Origin: Aliidiomarina quisquiliarum
GTDB taxonomy: Bacteria; Pseudomonadota; Gammaproteobacteria; Enterobacterales; Alteromonadaceae
NCBI RefSeq assembly: GCF_023922585.1
Contig: NZ_JAMFTN010000024.1
Span: forward strand, 62,001-126,000
Reading direction: 5' to 3'
DNA: 64,000 nucleotides
Shown here: positions 47,048 to 55,260 of the stretch, piece by piece
Layout: the number at the start of each line of letters is the position of its first letter
Position numbering within the stretch: the first letter of the stretch is position 1
Translations under genes and position numbers: made by a program
The notes under the pieces: model-generated
Told to the model about the DNA's origin: nothing
Database searches by the model: none
The model's input: the letters and a program-made list of their open reading frames with translations, nothing else

Positions 47048-47072
47048 AAGCCGACCACCCCCTGGTCGGCTT
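47048..47072 (+). terminator. Probable terminator after cnoX
   Basis: Stem AAGCCGACCA/TGGTCGGCTT (10 bp) with loop CCCCC, followed by ATTC rather than a long T-run. It separates cnoX from the MCE operon. Confidence 0.6.
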
Positions 47073-47159
47073 ATTCAAATTGTATTTACAGGTTAGCCTT
47101 GCTAGATTCATAGCATAATTATAACAATTTCATGTAATGGATATTAGCTGACTGCGCCT

Positions 47160-47969
47160 ATGCTACAACGTATTTTAAACGCTCCAGGACTGATTGGGCG
47201 ACAAACACTACGGCCGCCGAAATATTTATTCGAGCTGCTACTCTTCACTTTGCGGGCTTTAAACCCAAGGCAGCAGGGTCAAATACGATTAAACCAAGCT
47301 TCTTACCGCACCTTGCTTGGCCAACTTATATTTTCCGGAGTCGACGCCTTACCCGTTATTTTTTTATTGGCTTTGGCTTCCGGCTTGGCTATTACCACAC
47401 AAATAATATTGACCATTCAGCTTATTGGCGACCGCGCTGAAGTTATCGACATTCTGATACGGGTGGTTATTTTTGAGCTTAGTACTTTACTAACGGCTAT
47501 TCTTCTTATTGGCCGTAGTGGCTCTGCGATAACCGTTGATATTGGCAATATGAAATTAAACCGCGAGTTAGAAGGGTTAGAGATGCTAGGTATTAACCTC
47601 AACCATTTCCTGATTACACCACGGGTTTTAGGTACTGGCTTAGCCCAAGCAGTGCTTGCAATTTTCTTTGCCGTTGTAGCCTTAGCAAGTGGTATTGTGG
47701 TTTTGGCTTATACGCAAAATGCTGGGTATTTAAGCTACTTGCCTGAAGTAGCTTTCTCGCTACATCCATACGACTTACTATTATTTTTAGTTAAAAACCT
47801 ATTGTTTGGCGTAATTATTGGCTCTACCGCATGCTTTCACGCACTACGGGTTAGTCAGTCGCGCACCGAATTACCACAACAAACTCAGCAAGCTATTGTA
47901 AATAGCCTCACTATTGTATTTGTATTGAACGCTTTGTTTATTGTATTTATGCAGCCGTCATTATTATGA
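47160..47969 (+). CDS. MlaE-family ABC permease of an MCE operon
   Basis: The 269-residue inner-membrane protein has about five helices and the MlaE/YrbE pattern: an N-terminal amphipathic region, ALASGLAITTQIILTIQL, ILLIGRSGSAITVDIGNMKLNRELEGLEMLGIN (read in pieces; the conserved G-R-S-G-S-A and E-L-E-G-L coupling segment is present), and FGVIIGSTACFHAL. It heads a four-gene cluster for lipid movement across the periplasm. Its TGA overlaps the next gene's ATG (ATGA). Confidence 0.85.
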   Translation: MLQRILNAPGLIGRQTLRPPKYLFELLLFTLRALNPRQQGQIRLNQASYRTLLGQLIFSGVDALPVIFLLALASGLAITTQIILTIQLIGDRAEVIDILIRVVIFELSTLLTAILLIGRSGSAITVDIGNMKLNRELEGLEMLGINLNHFLITPRVLGTGLAQAVLAIFFAVVALASGIVVLAYTQNAGYLSYLPEVAFSLHPYDLLLFLVKNLLFGVIIGSTACFHALRVSQSRTELPQQTQQAIVNSLTIVFVLNALFIVFMQPSLL

Positions 47970-48733
47970 ATATGAATTTAGCACCTAATACTCACAGCCC
48001 TGCTGCTATAGTTGCAAAGCAACTTGTTCCTGTGCAAAGCAATAATAACATTCAATCTGGTTTGTCGTTACAAACAGCTAAAGGCGAAATCATTTGTTTT
48101 ATGGGTATCGACAGAAAAGTATTAGACCAATACATTCGTACTTTGGCTGGCATTCACCCTATTGAAAGCGGAACCCTTGAAATATTTCAACAGCCTGTTG
48201 AAGAAATACCGGCTAAGGCATGGAGCTCGATTCGAACTAAGCTGGCTTACATTTCACGTGACGCACCCTTATTGTCGGTACTTAACGGCCTAAACAATGT
48301 GATTTTTCCTGCGCTTTATCACGGCACTCTGGAACGCCATGCAGCCATTAAAAAAGCCCTGGCTATTTTCACCGAGCTTGAATATTCGGGGAACAACCTT
48401 GACTTACCAGCCTTTATGGAACCTATTGATAAGGTTCAGCTCGCCATTGCTCGCGCTATTATGCTCGACCCAACTGTGCTGCTGCTCGATGACCCTTGGT
48501 ATTCACTCGACCCCCATGACTATTCCAAGTTAAATGATTTTTTTTATCAGTGGGTGAAAAATGGCACTATAATTATGACCACCAGTAATATTAGTTTTGT
48601 GCGGAAGTACGCAACAAAAATATATTTTATTGGCCACCAAGAAATATTTGAATTTTCCTCTTGGCCAACCATGTGCCATAGTGAGGTAGAGGAAGTTCGA
48701 CACTATTTACGTCAATACTCAGAATCGTCGTAA
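47966..48733 (+). CDS. Degenerate ABC ATPase (pseudo-ATPase) of the MCE operon
   Basis: The 255-residue MlaF-position protein aligns with ABC ATPases throughout but lacks catalytic motifs. Walker A reads GIDRKVLDQ (residues 47-55), with Lys and Ser/Thr gone. The Q-loop is ISRD (96-99), Q to R. The signature is MEPID (151-155) instead of LSGGQ, and the H-loop is TTSN, without His. It keeps AGIHPIESG, the AIARAIMLDPTVLLLDDP Walker B region (with Asp in place of the catalytic Glu) and D-loop SLDP. The reading frame is intact and coupled to its neighbours, so this is a maintained protein, not a pseudogene. It probably cannot hydrolyse ATP by the usual mechanism. Confidence 0.85.
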   Translation: MNMNLAPNTHSPAAIVAKQLVPVQSNNNIQSGLSLQTAKGEIICFMGIDRKVLDQYIRTLAGIHPIESGTLEIFQQPVEEIPAKAWSSIRTKLAYISRDAPLLSVLNGLNNVIFPALYHGTLERHAAIKKALAIFTELEYSGNNLDLPAFMEPIDKVQLAIARAIMLDPTVLLLDDPWYSLDPHDYSKLNDFFYQWVKNGTIIMTTSNISFVRKYATKIYFIGHQEIFEFSSWPTMCHSEVEEVRHYLRQYSESS

Positions 48734-48741
48734 AGGAACTC

Positions 48742-49758
48742 ATGACAGATAAACACACTAAAAAGCCACATTATATTCATCGCATGAGCTATTCTGCACA
48801 GGAAAAGCTAGTTGGCGTATTTGTAATTGCAGCTTTGGCTATTTTATTTAGTTTATTTACCATTAATGCCAGTAACCTTCACCTGTTTGAAGACTATATT
48901 CATGTGGAGTTACACGTAAAGAATGCGGAAGATATTGCCCTTGATACCCCAGTACGTATTTCAGGCATTCAAGTGGGCCGCGTTGATCGAATCGAAATTA
49001 CCCCCAAGCACATGGTGAGCATTCGGGTTAAGGTTTTTAGCTCTTATGCCAGCATGCTACGGACCGACTCAAAGCCGAATATTCGCTTGTCGTTATTAGG
49101 CCGCAGCAGTATAGAGTTTACCGCTGGCAACCCCGATTACCCCGAACTTGAAAGTGGTACCGTACTTATTGTCGACGAGCCACTTTCAATAGATGACTTA
49201 ATGGCTCAGCTAACACCCGTATTAGCAAATATTGAACAGTCTATTGCAGACTTTTCAGCCATTGTAGCGGCAATAAACCCAAATGAAATATCTCAGCTTG
49301 TTACCAATGTGAATGGTATTACCCACGACTTACACAATTTAACCTCTGCCATAAATAACGGCGAAGGCACCTTAGGCATGCTCATTCATGATCAAGCATT
49401 CGCCCTTAATATGCACCAAACCTTAACTAATTTAGAATCGGCAATTGCTACTGCTGAGCTACGTATGCAAGATCTTGGCCCTGTGATTACTGGCTTACAA
49501 CCCACGGTTACAGAACTAGGCAATGCTGCGCCGCATATATCTGAGCTGTTTCACGAAACAGTTATTATGCTTAGTAAGGTAAATAGTACTCTGACGTCAC
49601 TAGAGCCCGATGTACAACAACTACCCGAACTAATGACGCGGGTAAATATACTCACGGAACAAGCAAATAGGTTGCTAAACCGAATGAGCCAGAGTTGGAT
49701 TTTGTCTAGTGGTAAAAACACCGCTGAGCAACAAGTGGAGTTAGTGCCCCATGACTAA
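48742..49758 (+). CDS. MCE-family (MlaD-like) lipid-transport protein
   Basis: The 338-residue product has one N-terminal membrane helix (about 24-41, KLVGVFVIAALAILFSLF) and a single MCE domain (about 48-125): VELHVKNAEDIALDTPVRISG, IQVGRVDRIEI, IRLSLLGRSSIEFTAGN. A long, mostly helical tail follows (about 140-310), typical of tunnel-forming MCE proteins rather than the short MlaD. It is expected to hexamerise with its permease. It lies 8 nt after the ATPase homologue and overlaps the lipoprotein gene by 8 nt. Confidence 0.9.
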   Translation: MTDKHTKKPHYIHRMSYSAQEKLVGVFVIAALAILFSLFTINASNLHLFEDYIHVELHVKNAEDIALDTPVRISGIQVGRVDRIEITPKHMVSIRVKVFSSYASMLRTDSKPNIRLSLLGRSSIEFTAGNPDYPELESGTVLIVDEPLSIDDLMAQLTPVLANIEQSIADFSAIVAAINPNEISQLVTNVNGITHDLHNLTSAINNGEGTLGMLIHDQAFALNMHQTLTNLESAIATAELRMQDLGPVITGLQPTVTELGNAAPHISELFHETVIMLSKVNSTLTSLEPDVQQLPELMTRVNILTEQANRLLNRMSQSWILSSGKNTAEQQVELVPHD

Positions 49759-50722
49759 CCTACTGCGCCAAGGTGTATATGTTTTCCTACTGCTATTAAC
49801 GCTAACTGCTTGTCGCAGCGCCCCGCCAGCACAACCTTATGCTGCGGAACAAAGTTTTATGTTACTTGAGCAAGGGGTCGAATCGCATCAGCAGGGCCGT
49901 TATCCTGAAGCCTTGTTTTTGTTTAAAGAAGCCGCAAACCACTTCCGCAGTATAGATAATCAAACCAAACTATTGCTTGCACTGCTTAACCTAGCTGAAA
50001 CAGCAGACCTGATTGGCCAACAAGATCTGGCTTATACCACAGCCCATACGGCTAAAGATTTAGCAAATGCCACTGCACAACCTAACCAATATTTACGCGC
50101 TAAGCTGTTACTTGCACGCATTCAGTATGAACGAGGTAATGTACCCCACGCGCTTAAATATGCGAATGAACTGATAGCCGACATTCCGCCAACCCAAACA
50201 GCACTAACATTTAATGCTTTGGTTTTACGCGCAGAGCTAGAATTGGAAACTGAGCCTACAAGCCAGCAGTGGTTAGCAGCGCTACGCCAGCTCAAGCTAA
50301 ATCACCCTTTGTATCAAGCTCGAACATTAAGGGTTGAAGCTGCATATTTACTAGCCACTCAGTTAGCTGAAGCCAAAGCCAAACAAGAGCAAGCCTTATC
50401 TATTTATCAACAAGCCGCATACCGACCTGGCACTGCCGCGGCGCTAGCGGAGTTAGCACACACATACACGCTACAAGATGACTTTGCTGAAGCCGAAGAC
50501 GCCATACGGCGCGCGTTGTATATTCGAGTGTGGTTAAATGATAGCCGCCGAACCGGCTTATTATTAGCCCAGCTTGCGAATACTTTGGAACGACAAGAAA
50601 AACATTCAAAAGCAGCGCGAGCTCGTAATTTAGCTGGCAAGCTTGAAGCTCAACCTACGCTGATAAGAAGTTCTGGATTTCTAAAGTCGTTAGAAAACGA
50701 AAACAGCCGGCACGGAAGTTAA
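49751..50722 (+). CDS. TPR lipoprotein ending the MCE operon
   Basis: The 323-residue product has a lipoprotein signal (VFLLLLTLTAC, Cys21) and then about six to eight TPR-like helical pairs, e.g. LLEQGVESHQQGRYPEALFLF and LAELAHTYTLQDDFAEAEDAI. It does not show the features of the PqiC-type auxiliary lipoprotein that usually ends comparable MCE operons. It probably tethers the complex to the outer membrane or recruits a partner. It is coupled to the MCE gene by an 8-nt overlap and convergent with yjdM. Confidence 0.82.
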   Translation: MTNLLRQGVYVFLLLLTLTACRSAPPAQPYAAEQSFMLLEQGVESHQQGRYPEALFLFKEAANHFRSIDNQTKLLLALLNLAETADLIGQQDLAYTTAHTAKDLANATAQPNQYLRAKLLLARIQYERGNVPHALKYANELIADIPPTQTALTFNALVLRAELELETEPTSQQWLAALRQLKLNHPLYQARTLRVEAAYLLATQLAEAKAKQEQALSIYQQAAYRPGTAAALAELAHTYTLQDDFAEAEDAIRRALYIRVWLNDSRRTGLLLAQLANTLERQEKHSKAARARNLAGKLEAQPTLIRSSGFLKSLENENSRHGS

Positions 50723-50743
50723 TAGTAGCCGGCTTGGTAGCCA

Positions 50744-51088
50744 TTAAGCTTTTTTCACAAACTCAGACTTAAGCTTCATGGGGCCAATACCGTCAACTTT
50801 GCAGTCAATGTCATGGTCGCCATCGACTAGCCGAATGTCTTTCGCTTTGGTTCCTACTTTTACCACAAGTGAAGAGCCCTTCACTTTCAGGTCTTTGATC
50901 ACGGTTACTGTATCGCCGTCGGCCAAGGGTTGACCATGCGCGTCTGTAACAACCTTTTCATTTGCCGCAGCGGCTTCCGCATCGGCAGCAGGGTTCCATT
51001 CGTTGGCACACTCTGGACAAACCAACATTAGGCCGTCTTCATAAGTATATTCAGAGCCGCAAGAAGGGCAAGCTGGCAATCCACTCAT
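50744..51088 (-). CDS. yjdM: Zinc-ribbon protein YjdM (PhnA family)
   Basis: The 114-residue product has a four-cysteine zinc ribbon ([21 protein letters not shown]) and the C-terminal PhnA domain ([52 protein letters not shown], read in pieces). The name PhnA is historical; its role in phosphonate use is doubtful. Three in-frame ATGs start the ORF; the third, at 51088, has AGGA at the best spacing. Confidence 0.93.
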   Translation of the reverse strand: MSGLPACPSCGSEYTYEDGLMLVCPECANEWNPAADAEAAAANEKVVTDAHGQPLADGDTVTVIKDLKVKGSSLVVKVGTKAKDIRLVDGDHDIDCKVDGIGPMKLKSEFVKKA

Positions 51089-51224
51089 CATCATTCCTTA
51101 AGGTTAAATTGCAGGCTAAACGCCTGTTGCTGTATACCTAGGCTTAACTCTAGGATTTTTACAATTATACCAGTATCCTAAGCCGAATAGTTAAAAAGCC
51201 CTTCTAACCACATAGAGACACCCT

Positions 51225-51710
51225 ATGCCCGTGCAGCAAACAGAAAACTACCTATTGAAGATTTATCATAAAATGCTCAAACTGCCTTTTGGTGAGCAAT
51301 TGTTCTCTTTGTTTTTTGCACGTAAGGCACCTTACTTTAGAACCATTAAGCCGCGCATAACCTTACTTGAAGCGAGTCGTTGCGAACTTACGTTTAAAAA
51401 ACGTAAAGCAGTGCAAAACCATATTGGCACCGTGCACGCTATTGCTTTATGTAATGGCTTAGAAATGGCCATGGGCGCCGTGGCTGAAGCCTCAATACCC
51501 GCGCACTTACGCTGGATTCCCAAAGCTATGAATGTGGAATATACAGCAAAAGCTAGTAGCGACATTCGGGTTATTGCAACCGTGAGCGCCAACGCCTGGC
51601 AAGTTGGCGATGTGCCTATTCAAGTTGAAGCACAACGCACCGACGGCACCGTAGCTATTCGTGGTGAAATTATTATTTATGTCTCGGAAAAACCACCAAA
51701 GAACGTTTAA
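51225..51710 (+). CDS. DUF4442 hotdog-fold protein
   Basis: The 161-residue product matches the hotdog-fold PaaI-like DUF4442 family: a helical start, then IKPRITLLEASRCELTFKKRKAVQNHIGTVHAIALCNGLEMAMG (read in pieces; conserved N-H-x-G-T-x-H-A and N-x-x-E). Some members are acyl-CoA thioesterases, but the specific substrate is unknown here. It stands alone between yjdM and the NSS transporter. Confidence 0.82.
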   Translation: MPVQQTENYLLKIYHKMLKLPFGEQLFSLFFARKAPYFRTIKPRITLLEASRCELTFKKRKAVQNHIGTVHAIALCNGLEMAMGAVAEASIPAHLRWIPKAMNVEYTAKASSDIRVIATVSANAWQVGDVPIQVEAQRTDGTVAIRGEIIIYVSEKPPKNV

Positions 51711-51796
51711 GCAGTGGTCGGGTTTGCGCCTTCGCTAGCAAACCTGCTATAAACCATGACTAACATTCTCTTAAAAACAACAAAAACAGGCATATT

Positions 51797-53215
51797 ATGA
51801 GTGAAAATCGCGAACACTTTAGCTCCCGTATTGGTTTTATATTAGCAGCTGCGGGCTCGGCCGTTGGTATTGGCAATATGGTCGGCTTTCCGGTAGCTGC
51901 TACCAAAAACGGTGGCGGTGCATTTTTAGTTATTTATGCATTGTTCGTGGTGTTCCTTTGTATTCCAATTATGTTAGCGGAAATGGGCTTGGGCCGACGC
52001 ACCCAATCCGACCCTCAAGGGGCTTACATTAGTATTGCTGGAGCGTCGAGCAAATGGCGTTTTGCCGGTTGGTTAGCGGTTATCACGCCCTTTATGATTG
52101 GCGTGTTCTACATGGTAGTAACCGTGTGGATTTTAGGCTACTTGGTGCATGCCCTAACGGGTGGTCTCGACGTTATTGCCGATCCGGAGTACTTCGGTAA
52201 GTTTATTAATGGTAACTCGGTGTTTGTTTACCTTATTGCAGTTGCCGCCTTAGTTTATGCCATATTAGTGATGGGCGTGCGCAACGGTATCGAACTCGCT
52301 GCCCGCATTATGATGCCTGCACTTTTTGTCATGCTACTGATTATGGTGGTGTTTGTACTAACTCTCGACAACGCCTTTGCTGGGGTTAAGTTTTATTTAG
52401 TACCCGACTTCTCTGCCATTAACGGTACTGTTATTAGCGGAGCACTGTCACAAGCATTTTTCTCACTTTCATTAGGTATGGGTATTTTAATTACCTATGG
52501 TAGTTATTTACGCAAACACAACGACCTTATTGGCTCTGCTAAACTTGTTGCCATAGCCGACTCTTTGGTTGCCTTTACTGCTGGCTTAATGATTTTACCT
52601 GCCATATTTGCCTTAGAGCCAAATACTAACCCAGGCGATTTAAGCGACTCGTCGGTAGCAATGATATTTACCTTCCTACCGAAAATATTTATGGAACTAC
52701 AAACCAGCATTGGTTATTTCGGTGCCAGCGCTGTGGCTTCGTTGTTTTTCTTATTAGTGTTTTTTGCAGCTATTACTTCATTGGTTTCTATTATAGAAGT
52801 GCCTACTGCTACTTTAGTAAGAAAATACAATATGAGCCGTAAAAAAGCGCTTGGCACGCTCGCTCTTACCATGGGTACCTTAACGCTAATAGCTACGGCC
52901 TCGTTCGGCATGGTTGATATGTTTACCGACTTTGTTGGTTATGGTGGCAAAAGTAAATCGTTTTTTGATGTGATTGAAGACGTATTTTATCAAACCGTAC
53001 TGCCTTTTAACGGCCTGCTTATTTGTTTGTTTGTGGTGTGGCACTGGAAACAAGATAAATTTAACGCCAGCTTAGGCGAAGGTAATAGTCGTTTCGCAGG
53101 TAGTTTTTTACAGAAGTATATGAACTTTTCATTAAGAACCTTTATTCCAGTTATTCTAGCCGTTGTATTTATAAATACGGTGCTTGATATTTACTTTGGC
53201 ATGCCACTGTTTTAA
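51797..53215 (+). CDS. Sodium-dependent transporter, NSS (SNF) family
   Basis: The 472-residue protein has about 11-12 membrane helices. The N-terminus RIGFILAAAGSAVGIGNMVGFPV contains the family's TM1 unwinding region and Na+ site (usually G-N-x-W/V-R-F-P; here GNMVGFP). EMGLGRR follows and FFSLSLGMGILITYGSY is the TM6 core. LeuT-like NSS proteins take up amino acids with Na+. The substrate is not readable; R to G at the extracellular gate position suggests a non-canonical branch. Confidence 0.85.
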   Translation: MSENREHFSSRIGFILAAAGSAVGIGNMVGFPVAATKNGGGAFLVIYALFVVFLCIPIMLAEMGLGRRTQSDPQGAYISIAGASSKWRFAGWLAVITPFMIGVFYMVVTVWILGYLVHALTGGLDVIADPEYFGKFINGNSVFVYLIAVAALVYAILVMGVRNGIELAARIMMPALFVMLLIMVVFVLTLDNAFAGVKFYLVPDFSAINGTVISGALSQAFFSLSLGMGILITYGSYLRKHNDLIGSAKLVAIADSLVAFTAGLMILPAIFALEPNTNPGDLSDSSVAMIFTFLPKIFMELQTSIGYFGASAVASLFFLLVFFAAITSLVSIIEVPTATLVRKYNMSRKKALGTLALTMGTLTLIATASFGMVDMFTDFVGYGGKSKSFFDVIEDVFYQTVLPFNGLLICLFVVWHWKQDKFNASLGEGNSRFAGSFLQKYMNFSLRTFIPVILAVVFINTVLDIYFGMPLF

Positions 53216-53232
53216 GGAACAACTAACTAGGT

Positions 53233-55212
53233 ATGGTCAGCGACCTTTACTGCTTTTATCAACTACACACAGCCCGGAATCACCGGGCTGTGGTGTTTTG
53301 GTACCCTGAAAACACTGCTGAAACCAATCTCATAAAACAACAGCTTAAACAACTAAACGCACTTCACGGCCACCAAGCCGGTAACTTCCGTAATTACTTG
53401 GGGTCAGAACAAAGCATTTTATTTTACGATGCCCGTAATAACTGGAGTTGTAATGCGCTGGTGGGGTTAACGGGTACTTTAGTTGGCCAAGGTGTGCTGC
53501 TTATTTGCGTTGACGAACAAGCCATGCAGCGCCCTTCCCTACAGCATTGGCTAAGTGCGCTAGGCGACAAAAACTATTATCACTGCCGACAAGACCAAGA
53601 GCTAACCCACTTGCTTAATAGCTGGTCAGTGGCATTGCATACCGCAAGGTTTGCTGCCACTACCGAGCAACAACAGGTATTAACTTCGCTAGCACTGTTA
53701 AACGGGCACCAAGCCTTTATATTATATGCGCCTCGGGGCCGAGGAAAAACCGTTACGCTGGGCCATTGGGTAAGCAAAGCTCATAACTTTAACCGACGCT
53801 TTATTTGCGCCCCATCAAAGCAGCAAGCCGCTGTTTATTTAAAGGCAACCGACAACATAACCTTTATTCCACCTGACCAACTCGCCGAACAAAAATTTAA
53901 TCCGCACGACTTGCTGATTATAGATGAGGCTGCCACTTTACCCATAGCAGCACAAAATGCCGCCCTATGCTTTCCTGGCAGCTTGGTATTAGCTACCACT
54001 ACTGAAGGTTATGAATATGCTGGTCGGGGCTTCATTGTGCGCTTTGTGAAAGAGCTCCAGCAAGCGTTCAGCTCCGTTCATACCTATGAGTTACAGCAAC
54101 CCATGCGTTGGGCGGCTAATGACCCACTTGAACAGGCCAACAGCCTAGCCTTTGGCCTTTACCCTAACGATGCTGTGAGCGTGTCTATTACTGCACCTTG
54201 CAAACATACTGAGCCCTTCCCCGCCATTGCGGCAAAGCCCCAGTATGATCACCGCCACTGCCGTGATTACAGCCCTGCCGAACGCTTTACTATTTTCCGT
54301 TTACTGGTTGAAGCCCATTACCAAACTAGCCCCAACGACATTCAACGTTTACTTGACGAGCCAAGCCAACAGCTTGTTGTGCAATGGCAGCGCAGTAGCG
54401 GTGAACACACCGTATTAAGCACCGTATGGTTAAGCATAGAAGGCCCTTTAGCGCCGACCTTAATTGCACAGGTTGGTAAAGGACAGCGACGGCCAGCAGG
54501 TAACTTGCTGCCCCAAGCCTATGCTTATTATGGCAAGGAACCAGCTTTAGCCGCCATGCGCCATGTACGCATAGTACGTATTACCGTGGCGCCAGCCTAC
54601 CAAAGCCAAGGTTTAGGTTCAGCTTTGCTTAAACATATTTATCAATGGGCACAACAACAGAGCTATGACGCCTTAGGCACTAGCTTTGGCATCAACGAAG
54701 AGCTACTTCGCTTTTGGCAAAAAAACTATTGGCTGCCTATTCGCATTGGCCATAAACCTGATCCCGCTAGCCGACTTCCTTCTGCTATCTATGCCCGTGC
54801 ATTAAACCAAGTTAGCGCTAAACTGCTTAATAAACTTAGTGCATTTTTAATCACCGAGCTAAAATACCGCAGCTTAAACGGCCAGATAGCTGCCGCTATA
54901 GCAACTAATATAATTGCGGCTAGCAACCAGTATGAGCACAGCTTAACCATGCTCGAGCAACGCTGGCAGCTGCTAGGTCAAGCCTTTGCAAAAGGCCAAT
55001 TAAACTTTTTAGACTACCAGCCTTGGCTTGCCCTAGCGCTAGACTTAAATTGGTCTAACTTATCGGCCCACCCGTCACTTCATTTATTACAACAAGCCGC
55101 ACATGGCCCGGGTAATTTTACTGCGTTAGCTAAAACTATGGGTATGGCTGGAAAGAAAGAAGCCCTGCAGTACTTCCGTAATGTTTGTGCAGAGCTGCAT
55201 CAAGCGGTATAG
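53233..55212 (+). CDS. tmcA: tRNA(Met) cytidine acetyltransferase
   Basis: Acetylates the wobble cytidine (ac4C34) of elongator tRNA-Met using acetyl-CoA and ATP. The 659-residue product has an N-terminal DUF1726-like domain, a RecA-like helicase module with Walker A APRGRGKT (166-173) and Walker B LLIIDEAATLP, and a GNAT domain (about 430-530) with IVRITVAPAYQSQGLGSALL. A C-terminal tRNA-binding region follows. It is 17 nt after the NSS gene. Confidence 0.94.
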   Translation: MVSDLYCFYQLHTARNHRAVVFWYPENTAETNLIKQQLKQLNALHGHQAGNFRNYLGSEQSILFYDARNNWSCNALVGLTGTLVGQGVLLICVDEQAMQRPSLQHWLSALGDKNYYHCRQDQELTHLLNSWSVALHTARFAATTEQQQVLTSLALLNGHQAFILYAPRGRGKTVTLGHWVSKAHNFNRRFICAPSKQQAAVYLKATDNITFIPPDQLAEQKFNPHDLLIIDEAATLPIAAQNAALCFPGSLVLATTTEGYEYAGRGFIVRFVKELQQAFSSVHTYELQQPMRWAANDPLEQANSLAFGLYPNDAVSVSITAPCKHTEPFPAIAAKPQYDHRHCRDYSPAERFTIFRLLVEAHYQTSPNDIQRLLDEPSQQLVVQWQRSSGEHTVLSTVWLSIEGPLAPTLIAQVGKGQRRPAGNLLPQAYAYYGKEPALAAMRHVRIVRITVAPAYQSQGLGSALLKHIYQWAQQQSYDALGTSFGINEELLRFWQKNYWLPIRIGHKPDPASRLPSAIYARALNQVSAKLLNKLSAFLITELKYRSLNGQIAAAIATNIIAASNQYEHSLTMLEQRWQLLGQAFAKGQLNFLDYQPWLALALDLNWSNLSAHPSLHLLQQAAHGPGNFTALAKTMGMAGKKEALQYFRNVCAELHQAV

Positions 55213-55260
55213 TTTCAGCATCTTTTATAGTTGTCTTCCACCAGGCGAGCACTTATTGCG

